Shown: piece after piece, positions 32,765-44,901 of the stretch
How the letters are laid out: each line of letters starts with the position of its first letter
How positions within the stretch are numbered: position 1 is the first letter of the stretch
From: Gigaspora rosea
Lineage: Eukaryota > Glomeromycota > Glomeromycetes > Diversisporales > Gigasporaceae
Reading direction: 5' to 3'
Length of the DNA stretch: 64,000 nucleotides
NCBI GenBank assembly: GCA_003550325.1
Contig: QKWP01000428.1
Coordinates: 26,801 to 90,800 of the forward strand
Notes under the pieces: generated by a model
Seen by the model: the letters and a program-made list of their open reading frames with translations, nothing else
What the model was told of the DNA's origin: nothing
Database searches by the model: none
Translations under genes and position numbers: made by a program

Positions 32765-33095
32765 ACCATAGTACGATTTGTTACACTTTTTTGGGCCATA
32801 TTTTTTGATATATAAAATTATACAAAAAATATATAAAATTACTATAAACTTGTTAGCCAAGATTAGTTTCAACCTACATATTAATTTAATTATATAGAGC
32901 ATAAGAAGAAGAATAAACTTACCTTTTTTGCCCAAGTTACTTTACTGCCATTTTGCACAAAACGAAAATGTAACTTCGCCAAAAACAAATATTTGACAAT
33001 TTTAAAACAATGAGTATATGTAAAATCATGCCCTGAACAACTTTACTTAGGCGACCGAAGTAGGTCACCTTGTAAGAAAAATGAGTTATCTATGT
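32765..33095. repeat. Dispersed repeat, partner of 50985-51310
   Basis: The complement of CAAGGTGACCTACTTCGGTC, GTTGTTCAGGGCATGATTTT, TTGGCGAAGTTACATTTTCG and TTGAAACTAATCTTGGCTAA occurs here in the same order as at 50985-51310, which runs in the opposite direction. Function unknown. It may be part of a larger transposon end. Confidence 0.75.
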
Positions 33096-33295
33096 ACTAT
33101 GTGAGGTATATGAAAAGTTTTGTCAGTAGATCATTATTTTAATCATTTTTAAAGATACAATTTTAAAACTAATATATATAAATATAGTGGTTATGATGAA
33201 TTTGCAAAAAAAAAAATTTTAGTTAGTTAATTAGGTAGTTGTTGAGAAAAATTAGTTTAAAAATTGCTAGTTTAAGCAATTGAAATTTATTAAAA

Positions 33296-34106
33296 TAAGA
33301 GTGTGGCGACTTAAAGAAGTTGGTAAGTTGTCACCCCCAAGTGGCAGGTCTAGGGTTCAAATCCCACTGACGACGCTTTGAAAAAATAGACCTGTGTTCC
33401 AGTAACTGTTTCCTGTCGATCGGTTAAGTACATTGTCTATAGTTCTTGGTTACCATCTTGAATGGGAGCTTTCGGGCGAAGTTGTATTTCGTGACACAAA
33501 CAAATCCAAGGAACCGGGAAACAAAAACCCATTTGGCAAGACCCGAGTAAGAAGGTAGCAAAAATCTTCGACAGTGCTACCAAAACCAAAATATCAGAAA
33601 ACTGGAGCTGGAGAACTGGACGATATGACCTTCGGAGAAGAGGATCCACCAACCTGGCCACTGGAGTCGTACCGGAGAAAAAGAACCTATGTTATAGAAG
33701 TAGGTACCAGGAGGAGAAAAACCATGATAGCACCTAATGCCAGGTAGATCAACCCTTCCGGGCCAACTGGATTGGAAATCTGGGAAACTGGTAAAAGACC
33801 GGTAGGAAAGTAATAGTGGGTACCGGGGGTTGGAGCGAACCTTACAAGGGCAGAAGTAGGTATTGGTAAGAGAACAGGGGTAACCCTGTCTTGCAAGTGT
33901 TGGCCTCGACCATAGCGATAAGTACCGAAGTGTAGGTAAATACCTGATATGGGACAGGTACCGCTCTACCAAGTTTCCCGTCGAGGATAACAGGACTAGG
34001 AATACCTGGCTAGGTCCTAAGGCAATGGATAAGTATCCAAAACTTGCTGACTGACTTATGTAATGGGCCTGTTCTGGTAATACAAGATGGGTTGGCAGGC
34101 GGAACA
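33296..34106 (+). repeat. G+C-richer repeat with tRNA-like head (SINE-like)
   Basis: The head at about 33296-33380 contains GGTTCAAATCCC, a good pol III B-box, preceded by TGGCGAC..AAGTTGG, a weak A-box, and TGTCA..TGGCA, which could form an anticodon-like stem. The acceptor arms do not pair, so it is not a working tRNA. The body to about 34106 is much less AT-rich than its surroundings and has no recognised protein. It runs directly into the 129-bp tandem array. A tRNA-derived SINE or composite repeat is likely. Confidence 0.5.
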
Positions 34107-34107
34107 T

Positions 34108-34539
34108 GGATCAGAGGGTTTAAATAGGCAATTTCCGCAGTTGGGTTGCAGGTATGGCAGCTAGTGTAGAACCCTTGGGCGGACCACTTAAATTAGACAC
34201 CAAAAGTGTACATATGGCTAGATGTATCCTCGTCTAGGATCAGAGGGTTTAAATAGGCAATTTCCGCAGTTGGGTTGCAGGTATGGCAGCTAGTGTAGAA
34301 CCCTTGGGCGGACCACTTAAATTAGACACCAAAAGTGTACATATGGCTAGATGTATCCTCGTCTAGGATCAGAGGGTTTAAATAGGCAATTTCCGCAGTT
34401 GGGTTGCAGGTATGGCAGCTAGTGTAGAACCCTTGGGCGGACCACTTAAATTAGACACCAAAAGTGTACATATGGCTAGATGTATCCTCGTCTAGGATCA
34501 GAGGGTTTAAATAGGCAATTTCCGCAGTTGGGTTGCAGG
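34108..34539 (+). repeat. Tandem array, 129-bp unit, about 3.3 copies, ending in N
   Basis: Copies start at 34109, 34238, 34367 and 34496 (GATCAGAGGGTTTAAATAGG), with no differences that I can see between the full units. The array stops at the single N at 34540, after which unrelated AT-rich sequence begins. Copy number is therefore probably underestimated. Confidence 0.95.
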
Positions 34540-34649
34540 NTAATCAACAATATCTATATAGTTAAAATTTATATAAATAAATTTTTTTTATAATTATTTC
34601 AAGTAATTTTATTATAAGTTAAAAATTTATGTATATCATACTATATATA

Positions 34650-34933
34650 GGGGATGGCTAAAGCCAGGTGCGTTTATATGGTTTTGATTATTTAATTAAA
34701 ATTAGGGTAAGGGTTAGTTAGGGGTTAGGGTTAGGCTTAACTTATAAATAAAATTGTCTTCCCGACATTTTTTATTAATGCTCCTATACAGGTTTAGACA
34801 CTTGTTTTTTGTATTTTCGGTGTTTTTCACTTTTTTTCTTTGTTTTTGTCTCGTCAGGCTGATCCGTAAAAATCAAATTTTACGATTTGATTGGCTTTCT
34901 ATCACATGAACGCACCTGGCTTTAGACGACCCC
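34650..34933. mobile_element. MITE, GGGGATGGCTAAAGCCAGG ends
   Basis: GGGGATGGCTAAAGCCAGG and CCTGGCTTTAGACGACCCC terminate the element, with arms continuing as GTGCGTTTATATG / CATGAACGCAC. TATATATA flanks both sides. The interior has TTAGGGTAAGGGTTAG and GGGGTTAGGGTTAGG at about 34703-34737. Confidence 0.85.
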
Positions 34934-35100
34934 TATATATAGCAATTATTTACTTAATTTAGTAATAAAATTTATTTATATAATAAATATTAAATTTTTT
35001 TTGCTTTAAATAAATTTAATAATTTTATATGAAAATAGAATAGTTATAAAAAATAATTATTATAAAATTATTAATATTCTTTATAAAATTTATAGAATTT

Positions 35101-35406
35101 TACTAAATCTCACTAGCAGTGATCGTTACCGCTCTATAATAAACTTTTTAAAAAACTAAGATTAGAGTTTAGGGTTAGGGTTAGGTTTAGGTTTAGAAAG
35201 GCATATTATAGTAAAATTTTGTGCTAAAAACTTTTACTTAGTGCCCAAAGATAAGTTATCATAGTAAAATATTTTGTTGTCTAAGATTTTTTAGATTTTT
35301 TCTTAGTTTCATTATTTTTTTGTTTTTGTTTTGGTTACACAAGATTCTACGATCTAATTGGTTGAACATATAAGCGGTGATGATCACTGCCGGTGAGATT
35401 TAGCAA
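35101..35406. mobile_element. MITE, GCTAAATCTCAC ends, telomere-like core
   Basis: TACTAAATCTCACTAGCAGT at the left pairs with the complement of ACTGCCGGTGAGATTTAGCA at the right (about 35 bp). The interior holds TAGGGTTAGGGTTAGG at about 35170, then tagtaaaattttgtgc and the gatctaattggttgaac block. Confidence 0.8.
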
Positions 35407-36978
35407 AACTCAAATTTATAAAAATATAAAATTATAAAAATGTGTATAGCTTTGCAAAAAAACATAAAATAAAGAAAAATTTTAAATTTTAAATTTTTTA
35501 AATTTTAATGTTTTAATTCAAAAATAAATTATATTCAAAAACTATATAATTAGATTTAATATTGTTTAAATTTTTATAATAGTTAATTTGTTTTTCAATA
35601 TTTTTTAATATATTTAATTCGTAATCCACATACAAACCAGTGAAATTTTATAATCAATTTTGGGGAAATTTTTTGTAGATCATTAACAAGTTGTTAAAAA
35701 CACCCGTTTTTTACTTTATAGGTGACTTCAAAAAAATAAAGAATTCAACTTAAATAAAAAAAAGCAGAAAGTACACATTTACGTAAAAATTTTGGTAAGT
35801 TATTTTTTTTAAATACTTATATATTACCGTTTTAGTGTTAGATTTGAGGAAACAACAGATTCCTACCAAAAAATACAAAAAGTTAATTCATATTCAAACT
35901 CCTTGTAGTTGTTTTTCGCTATACCAGACTGGCCACTTTTAGGATTTTTATTCATAATAAGGTGTTAATTGTATACCAAATTCCTTTTATACTGAATATA
36001 CAACTTAACTTACATTTTAGTAAACTCGTTATAGTGAGATTTGATAACGTGAAGAATTTTGAATTCTGGATTTATCAAACCTTCAATGAAGTACATAGTT
36101 TCCCAAGGATTTTTTTTTCTCAGTACAAGGAACTTTACTATTTTAGGAGTGGCTGGATATAAAAGATTCGGTATAAAAAAACTAAGCGTGTTATCTCTAT
36201 AAAATATCGAGTTTATACTAGTTTTAGAATGATTACATATACAAAGCAACGAACTGGATGGATGAGTCTTTTGAAGGATGGAAACTTGACAGATAGCGGT
36301 GGCTACTTCTCTTAGTTCGATTCAGACTTGACCTAGTCTTTGGCTATTGATAAAGATTTTAGTGTCTTGGTGGCGGGAAAGTGCGAAAAAGTGCGATAGG
36401 AATCTCTTTCTCTTTGCCAAGCTTGTTGGAACTTACACATTGTATATATGTTGTAGCTTCAATTATTTGAGTTATGCTGATTGAATATTATAGCTCAAGT
36501 TATGAGCTAGTTTGAATAAAGTTTTATTATTTATTGTGCTAAGATTTTTCGCGATGCTTTACACAAATAAATATTAGCAGTCATGATACTCGATTCTCAA
36601 ATCAATCGCTACTGTAGTGCTAGTAATTAATTTTATTTAGACATATGGTCTTAGTGGCCTTATATTCGTTCCTTATCATTACAACTAATGTAACGATGTT
36701 GCATATTTGGGGGGGTTTTTTTTTTTATATGATTGAAATCGTACTGTTAACTGCACTTAAAAGTGTAGGACGACGATAATTATATTATGATTATGCGTTA
36801 CATATAGGGACCCAATTAGATTATGATAATCCAAGTTTGTTATGACTTGGGTTTGGTATAGTAAGAGACAGCTATAGTTGAGAGTAAGAATTTATGAAAA
36901 AAATATTTGAAAAGGTTTTTAGCAATGTTTGTAGTAGTTTCACTAAACCTTTTTCATTCAGAAAAAACAAACTTTTAA
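35407..36978. other. Non-coding region 3' of the interrupted gene
   Basis: AT-rich with facing small frames at 35962-36249 that I do not support. A less AT-rich segment at 36240-36440 is probably a piece of some dispersed repeat. Nothing else seen. Confidence 0.4.
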
Positions 36979-37444
36979 TTAATAAGCCTCTGATGCTTCG
37001 ATTGATTGTTTTGCAAGATCTTGGCGGTGTTTTTTTGCATATCCTGAGATCCAATTTGATATGGTTGTTAATTTTGGGATCTCATCGTCTTCTAATAATC
37101 CTTCACGCGCCATTGAATGTAATTCGTTTAGCATATCTTCAGCTGTATATCTATTACTTTTATTCGCATCTCCTACAAAAAAAAAGGCTTCAAGCAAAGG
37201 AACCACGTTTTTGCTAATACATTTGCCTTTTCCTTTTATGCCAAATTTTTGAGTTTCTTTTAAAGCCCAACTTGCTGGTAATAAAATACTGTTCGAATTG
37301 TAAATAGTAGTCAAGTATTATTTGATATACTCAAATTCTTACTTGCTCAATTCATCCATATTATGTAAATTTGCGGTATCGACCCGTTCATCTATAAGAC
37401 AACCCCATTAGTTCAAAAACCACATGTAAATAAATAATTTTACA

Positions 37445-37596
37445 ACAGGGTGAAACCTGAGTTGTGAGCTAGCAAAATACACTATGATTATTACACGAGA
37501 GTGAATATAATAAAAAAAACATAATCCAACGCGAATTTCGCTCTAACCCACCTACGTAGCGGATTTTACTAGCTCACAACTTAGGTTTTACCCTGT
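37445..37596. mobile_element. MITE inside an intron, ACAGGGTGAAACCTGAG ends
   Basis: ACAGGGTGAAACCTGAGTTG..GAGCTAG at the left pairs with CTAGCTCACAACTTAGG..CCCTGT at the right, about 33 bp with few mismatches. It lies in the last intron of the interrupted gene, between the SAP-like exon and the final exon. Confidence 0.8.
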
Positions 37597-37933
37597 TCTA
37601 TAAATTTTAACAGCAAAATTCTGCTCACCTTGTCATTTATATGGACAAGTAAAATTTATATGTTGTATTAGAGAAAGCATAAAAATTATTAGCGTTTACA
37701 CAAAATATATTTATACGTATAAAATATTTTCAAATTACTGTACCTGCATTTATATCTAACGATAATATTTCTTGTGTCATCTTTTCTTGCAATATATTGA
37801 CCAGCTCATTCCTTTTTAACCCTTTGTAATCAATTTTTCGTTTATCTAATTCCGTTTCAAGCTTATCTTTGGTTAATCGTGTGGGGTTTATCTCTAATAA
37901 AAATACACTTATTAGATTATAATTTTTAATATT

Positions 37934-38110
37934 ATAGCCTAACCTCCCTAAATGCAGCCCCTTTAAATGCAGCATCTCTTTAAATGCAACCTCGAGTTCT
38001 GGCCCAAATATATTTTTGACCCCCACAAATGCAAGTTTTCCTATTGTTCTCTAAATGCACTTGTCAAAAGTTTGGTCCTAACGAGTTGCATTTAGGGAAG
38101 TCTGGTTGTA
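37934..38110. mobile_element. Mariner-like MITE inside an intron
   Basis: CCTCCCTAAATGCA at the left and TGCATTTAGGGAAGTC at the right. The body, with further AAATGCA words, matches the element at 51987-52161. It contributes spurious codons to the front of the SAP-like exon's open frame. Confidence 0.75.
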
Positions 38111-39196
38111 TATCGAATATACTAACTTGATATGTGTGGCAAAGGTATATGCCAATCTGTTTCTGGTATGGAATGGTCTGAAAATTGAGGATAAGGTTTA
38201 GTGATTTCGGTTTTATATAATTTTGATAATTGGGTGGGGGAAAAACTTTTCCAGTTTCCTATATTAGGCATAGAACGTGCCAAAATATAACCAGCAAATT
38301 CTCCTTCAATTGGCCAATGCCACTCGAACCAGTTAGAATTGCCAGGTAATGAAAATTTTTTCTTGCTTGTCCCTATTTTTAGAAAATATAAAACATAGTT
38401 GCAAAATATTAATTTTGAGATTATTTACATATTTTACATACCTTTGATTCTATTTGGTTCTAAATGTGCCACTCGAGTACCACTAATACCTTTAATTGCA
38501 TTTTCTATATCTGTTCCTTGATAAAGATTAAAACCAAGTTTCACGTAACGATTGATAGCATGAGATACCTATAAAAATAAGTTAAAAACTGGATTTGTAA
38601 CAAATTTGTTTAAAAACGGATCAAAAGCCCAAAAGTCAAAACCTGAAACTTAATTATCGTAAGTTATATCGTGTAATCAAAAGCAAGGTTTCAATATTAG
38701 AGTTCTAACATCACATAACACGAACCTGCGCATGGTGAGAATCAATAGTAGTTTTGGTCTCACCCGCCTCTAAAAAAATCCATTTCTTGACAAAAATTTG
38801 ATACCATTCATACCAATAGCTCATAATCATCATAAGCTCGGCATTGTGGTAATGAGGTCCATTGTCTAACAATATTATTATCCATTTTGGCTTAATTTCT
38901 AAGCTTTCTACTATGGCATACAATAAAGAAGCTGTAAACCATGCGTCTTGACGTGTGTCGGCTGACCAATGATCATATGCAACTATTTGTAACTGATCAC
39001 TACCTAATGGGCGAGTATATACTAAAACAGAGTGCAAGGTCCACCCTTTTTTTCCAAAAAATTCCTGTTTAGTTTCTCTAGCACTTTTAGGAAGTATTTT
39101 CATTTTGTAGTCAACTACTAATACTGCTCCTTCATCATCTAGTTTTAATAAATTTGCATTGAATTGAGTATTAAGATAAGCTTTTCACATTTGATG

Positions 39197-39204
39197 GCTA
39201 AGAT
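39197..39204. other. Left 8-bp target duplication of hAT element
   Basis: GCTAAGAT, repeated exactly at 45954-45961. Eight base pairs is the standard hAT duplication length. Confidence 0.9.
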
Positions 39205-40591
39205 CAGTGTTGTCCACTAGATCGTTTCAGTGAAAATTACTGGAACTGGATAGCCACTGGACTTAACTGGATGAAACTGGAAACAAATTTGCTTCCAGTG
39301 ATCAGATGTTCACTGGACTGTTCTAGTGAAAATTTTCATTAACTGGATGGAAACTTCAGCGATCCAATGGCTTCCAGTGACTTCCAGTGACTTCCAAAAA
39401 AAAAAAAATTGCATGCTTATTTTATATTAGCTTTGAGATAGAGATGATACACATACATCTCTCTCTTGATATCAACTATCATTAAGCCTAACGCAACACT
39501 TGCCTTGCATGACTGTACATGTATATGCGTTGCTTTTTTTTTTTAAACCCTAACTGTATTAGTCGGAGACGTCATATGACGCTATTTTGCGTTGTTCTTC
39601 AAAAAGATAATGCCCAAAATTGCACAATAAACATTAGCAAAATAAATGAAAGTAATAATTAACTTATATAGCTCCATTCAACTCTTTAATTTTGATTCTG
39701 ATAAAAAATCACATGGTAGTTCAGAATTTGAATAGCAACTAATGCTTTTCTAATTTTGAAATACAAAATAATATCTTACACGTGTATAAGACAGTTAGAT
39801 AGGATAGAATTAAGCATACTAATAATTGACAATATAATACAGTAAAACAATACCTTCGAATGCATGAGATAATGCCCATCTGCACATTATTCAATTATCT
39901 GCATGCTAATTCAAGTACGCCATATGTACATTATTTAGAAATAAAAGATCAATTTCCCAATTAAACATTTTGAAAGTAACGTTATCGTGAATTGTTGCAT
40001 GTACTATATGTACATATGTATGTACAAAGGCCGTATGAATTGTTTCCGTATCTCAGTTATATGTTGAAATGAGAAGCTATTTTGAAGCAATATATGCTAT
40101 TTTTAATAGACTTGATTTTCAGAATAATGTTCACGAGCATTATTTCACACCTATATCTGATGGTAATTTGTTAGTTCTGGCTTTAAAAAAAAAAGTTGTA
40201 AATTCAAAGTAGGTGCAGATTCTTATCTTGTGTAATTGATTTAAGACCGAATTTTTTTAAGAATTTGCTTCTTCTTTTTTTTTTACGATTAGAATTCTGC
40301 AAGTGTAATTCATGAACATGGAACCGTACCATATTGTATCATAAATAACGGCACAATTTTAACAACAATGTCTCCAATTTAAGACGGTAGGTTCTAGAGA
40401 AACATTCTTTTTTTTCAAATGGAATACATAAGAACGTAAGTGTAAAAAAAAAAGAACTCTGACCTTATCAAACATAACATAAACTCCTAACATTAGCAGA
40501 TAACAATCAAACTTACCAAATCAAATTAATGGCTGGAGTTCAACGCGCATATATAATTTATTACTTTTTAACTTGGTCATGTATCAGTGAT

Positions 40592-41568
40592 TAGAGTGCA
40601 GAGTGGGCCGGGCTAAACCCGGAAATTAGCGGGCCGGGCCGGGCTCAGGCCTAGTTTCGGGCTCACATTTTTATAAAGTGGGCTGGGCTCGGGTCGGGCC
40701 TAAAAAATATCAGGCTGGTCCCGAGCCTCTGTAATATACTCGATTAGGCCCAGTTAGGCCCGGTAAACCCTAGAGGTAAATTACGTATATACGCATATAT
40801 ATACTATAGGTATTTTCAAATATGCTTTTGCTTTTTGCTTTTTTTTTCAACAAAAGCCGAACTCGGGTTTTGTTGAAAAAAAAAAGCAAAAAGCAAAAGT
40901 ATATTTGAAAATATCTTATATTGTAGTTATAATGTAGGGGTAAGAAATTTAATTCTTGTGCACTAACCGATACGGTGCAAGAATAAAAACCTCAATTTTA
41001 CCTTATTCGTTACAGAAGTAGATATTGATTTAAATTGTGTTACTTGATTATCTTTTTTTTAAGGAATAAGATTTTAATTTTTGTCCTGAAATAATTGTGA
41101 TTTTTAGACTTGCACCATACATATGTATGTATGTAAACTTCACTAGGTAGGAAAACATACCCTTAGTAAGAAATCAAAAAGCCAGACAAGTAAGTCTGGT
41201 AAACGAATGTAGATTAGAAAAACATTTCGAATATATTATTATCCATGCTATCGGTTTCAACACTATACTATCGGCTCTTAAAAAAAGGTTTTAATACGAT
41301 TTCCGATAGCATCTTCTGCCATCAGAATCAAAAATCTATATGAAATACGGGCCGGACCGGGCTTGGGCCGAATTTAAAATAAAGCCCGGCCCGGTTTGCT
41401 TAGCGGGCTTTTTTGTCGAGCTTGAGCCCGATTTATAACAAGGCCCGGCCCGGTTTGTTTAACGGGCTTTTTGTCGGGCTTGGGCTTGAAATCGGGCCTA
41501 AAAAAATTTTTCGGGCTCTGTTTCGGGTCTTAGAAAGCCCGACCTGACCTGGCCCGTTTCGCACCCTA
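40592..41568. mobile_element. GC-rich hAT-type MITE nested in the hAT element
   Basis: TAGAGTGC..GCACCCTA ends, with TCAGTGAT on both sides (40584-40591 and 41569-41576). The terminal 150-200 bp on each side are arrays of GGGCCGGGC/GCCCGGCCC-like words in inverse orientation, strikingly G+C-rich for this genome. A second hairpin lies near the left of the interior at about 40828-40905 (CTTTTTGCTTTT against AAAAGCAAAAAG, spaced by the GAACTCGGGTTTTG region). Confidence 0.88.
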
Positions 41569-42073
41569 TCAGTGATGCATTACTATAAAAAAATGTTAAA
41601 TTATAATTATTTAAGATTGATTGTGAACATGTTAGAAATTTAATTGTAAATCTTAAATCAATAAAACGTAGTATATTGTTCCTTCACCTGCAATGCCTAG
41701 TAAATATATAATAGTGTGTGAAAATTACTAATGAATGAACAATATCTTGGGCAACGGTGGCGTTTGGACTAATTAAAAACAATATGGAACGACATATGAT
41801 CATAGTAATTTTTCATTAATATTATCTAAATGCCAACGCTAGCTTCGAGACGTTTTGAATGTTGAGCAATAAAGTATATAAGAAAATGACACCCAGTGAA
41901 GAAATATCTTTCAAAATAAAATTCTTCCTATAATAAAATAATATATCTAAAAGTCTTGATATTAAATAATTATTTAACTCGCAATACTTATATTCAAAAA
42001 CAGTATAAATAGAAACTATACTATAACTCTAACGGTTCGTTGATTTGTTTCTGAGCTCTAAGATCTTACTAAA

Positions 42074-44901
42074 ATGGCTCGCCGTCATACAGGTGGCCCT
42101 GAAAAGCATAGGTTTACAGTTGATATTATTGTACTTGGCACAAAACCTACCAATAAATATAATACTTTTTGTATGTGTAAGGCTTGTGGCGATGTATTTG
42201 GCCGAGAAGAAACTTTAAAAAATACAATTACCAATAAAAAAAATATTGTTAGAAATCACCTTAAAGATTGCAAGCATTTTCTTGCAAAACTGGGGTCTAA
42301 AGAAGCAGTAAGCGCGTATTGTAATAAAACAGATGATGAAGCGGAGCAGGCTTCACAAACTTCAAAAAAACACCAAAATTCTGACACATCAGGTAATTGG
42401 TAAATATAGAGAAACCTTTCCCAAAGCACCCTTCTTATATATGCTACTCACACAAAACATCTTGAACATGTGCAATGTCTCTTACATAGTATTCTAATGG
42501 ACATTGTTGAAAGTTTAATTCAGACAGGGCATATTTGGAAGGTTTCTCTGTATCTGAAGTTTATATAAGAAATAAATAGTAACAACAATAATATTTGTAT
42601 TTTGCAGATGATACGAATGATATAGCTTCTAGTGTTTCCTCAACGCTTTCATCATTTAAAAAGCCAAAAAAAAAGCTATCAAAACCTAATCTTATGTCCA
42701 ATTTTATTGCTAAAGGCATCCCCATTAAAGACAAACCTAAATTTGAGAGATTGTTACTTCGGATGACAATTTCAAATGGATGGGCTTTTAAATGGACAAC
42801 AAATCAAGCAACTCGTGAGTTTTTTGAGTTCTTGAATCCAGCACTTACCCTTCCTACTCGACATGCTTTATCAAGTCGTATCCTTGATACCGAAAAAAAT
42901 AACTTCATAAAATCACGTGAACAAAAAATAAAAGATAATTTTATAGGAGTTACATTAGCATTTGACGGGTGGAAAAATATTTTGAAACAAAATATCTTTG
43001 GTTCATTATTTATTTTATCAAATGGAGAAGTTCAAATTTGGGAAGCAGTTGATGTTAGTTCAGAACGAGAGCGGATGATCGATATTATCCCTAAAATTGA
43101 GAAAATGATCAATGATGCATCGAATCTTGGTGCAAAACTATCAGCAATAGTTTCTGATAGTGCACTAGCATATGCTGCTGCTAGGTAAAAATTTAAAAGT
43201 TGCTAAGTATTGCCTATATTACTATTAATTTTTTTTAAATACTTATCTTATATATAGACGTCGGTTACGATTGCAATATCCAGAAATTGTTTTTCTTCCT
43301 TGCTTTGCCCATCAATGTAATCTTGCAGTGGGAGAAATCTTCAAGGAATCTGATGAATTTAAAACTGCAATGAAACAGGCAATAAAAATAGTTGGCTATT
43401 TTAATAATAGTATCAACTCATATTTTATCGGGAAACTTCGAGATATACAAAAACAACTATATTCAAAATATATTGCTTTAATTTGCCCGAGAGATACTCG
43501 TTGGAATTCTTACTTTTATTGTTTTAAAAACCTAATAAAATCCCGGCAAGCTTTAAGAGTTAATATCGAGAATATATTATTTGTGTACTACTAAAAGAAA
43601 ACTTGTCATTAAGCTTTCGATTATATTTTATAATTGAAAGCCTAATGTTAGGTTTTCCCTTGGTGGCTTTTATTTAAATAGATATTTAAATCAAAAAAAT
43701 ATTTGAATTTTTTAGAACTTAGCTACTACATTTGAATCGCCTTCAATCTATAATTCCGACGATGAAGATTTGGATCGGCCTTCTAATAGTTTAGATGAAC
43801 TTCATCTTCCAAGAAATATTACATCAATTTTGCTTAATGACAACTTTTGACAAACAATAACTCGATTATATTCTTTACTTCTTCCCTATTGTGGTGCTCT
43901 TAACAGCTTACAATCAGATACTGCTCGTCTCTATGATGTTTTAAAAGCTTTTGGTGGAATATTGAGAATGTGGCAAGAATACTCAGATTTCGATTTGGCA
44001 CAGAGTATGATTCGTCGACTAGAGCAAAGATGGAGACAATGGGAACAACCTTTATTATTATTGGCTTTTCTTTTAAATCCCAATATCCATATTTCATAGT
44101 TTAACTCTGATAGTGAAAATTTGAATTTTGTATACCTTGCTCAATTTGTCACCTATTATTACAAAGCATGGTTTGGACATCGACCAATTTGTATTCTACT
44201 TGAGCTAGAAGACTATAGAAAACAGAAATACCCCTTTGATTCTGCAACGTATGAACAATTTGGAAAGAACGTACTAGGATTTTGGGAATTTGCTACTTCT
44301 TATACAAAGAAATTAGGTCTATTGGCACTACATTTATTCGGGATTTGTGTTAATGCAGCATCCGTAGAACGTCTATGGAGTTCAATGGGTTTTCTTCACA
44401 CTAATCGTCGCAATCGTCTTCCAGTAAAATTTTTTTTCTTTTATTTTTTTGTTAAAATGCTTATTTTTTTTTTAAACATAGAATGATAAAGTACTGGCTA
44501 TATGCCAAATTCGTGTTTCAATCAACTTTTCTCAACGCAAACAACGAGTCCATATCTATGATGCTATGTATAACCAATCCAGCGCAACACCAATTGGTGA
44601 AACTACAAATGTACAAAATGAATTTGATGAAGATTTGGATGAAGAACGCAATGATACGGAACCACCAACTCTTGAAAATTAGGAAACTCAATTACGTGAT
44701 TGGGAGCAAATGCTAATAGACGAAGAAGTTGCCAGATTAGAAGGTGAAGAGGAAGAACGTGATAATTATTATGACAATATGGGAAGTGATTTGTTGAGTA
44801 ATTACACACATCCAGCAATAGACGAAAGAGCGAAATGGGATTTGGCCAGTTTATTTAGTGTGCTATTTCAAAAGCCAGATTATATGAATAATAATAATTA
44901 G
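42074..44901 (+). pseudogene. Decayed hAT transposase with BED finger
   Basis: Five exons with GT..AG introns at about 42391-42606, 43186-43257, 43583-43713 and 44426-44480. Exon 1 encodes a BED-type finger (CKAC..NHLKDC, residues 35-66) for DNA binding. Exon 2 has LAFDGWKN, holding the first catalytic Asp, and SDSALAYAAA. Exon 3 has CFAHQCNL, the hAT Cys/His motif. Exon 4 ends in NAASVERLWSSMG, the conserved hAT C-terminal dimerisation segment with the catalytic Glu. In-frame stops occur in exon 4 (TGA near 43847, TAG near 44097) and exon 5 (TAG 44680-44682). The acidic C-terminal tail ends at 44901. It would cut and paste the surrounding element, but this copy is dead unless the stops are sequencing errors. 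Confidence 0.9.

Larger units (their letters stand above)
36979..39196 (-). pseudogene. C-terminal half of a DDE-like, SAP-motif gene interrupted by hAT
   Basis: Minus-strand exons in order after the insertion site. First exon (about 39196-38725): VVDYKMK, DHWSADTRQDAWF, IILLDNGPHYHN and FLEAGETKTTIDSHHAQ. It has a TGA four codons in. Next: exon about 38571-38447 (VSHAINRYVKLG), exon about 38370-38120 (NSNWFEWHWPIEGEF), exon about 37899-37741 with a SAP-like motif (LTKDKLETELDKRKID..LKRNELVNIL), and a last exon about 37300-36979 (RYTAEDMLNELHSM, IPKLTTISNWI). The Asp in VVDYK, Asp in LLDNG and a later Glu/Asp suggest an RNase-H-fold DDE core, possibly a transposase. Two MITEs sit in introns. 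Introns have GT..AG ends. Family not named with certainty. Confidence 0.65.

Noticed and set aside
33296..33380. A functional tRNA gene
   Set aside because: The B-box is good, but the acceptor arms do not pair, the anticodon loop is eight bases and the T-stem is weak. It is better read as the head of a tRNA-derived repeat.
33437..34107. Minus-strand protein genes in the G+C-richer repeat
   Set aside because: Several overlapping frames exist on the minus strand with no recognisable domain. They follow from lower A+T content and low stop density in a repeat.
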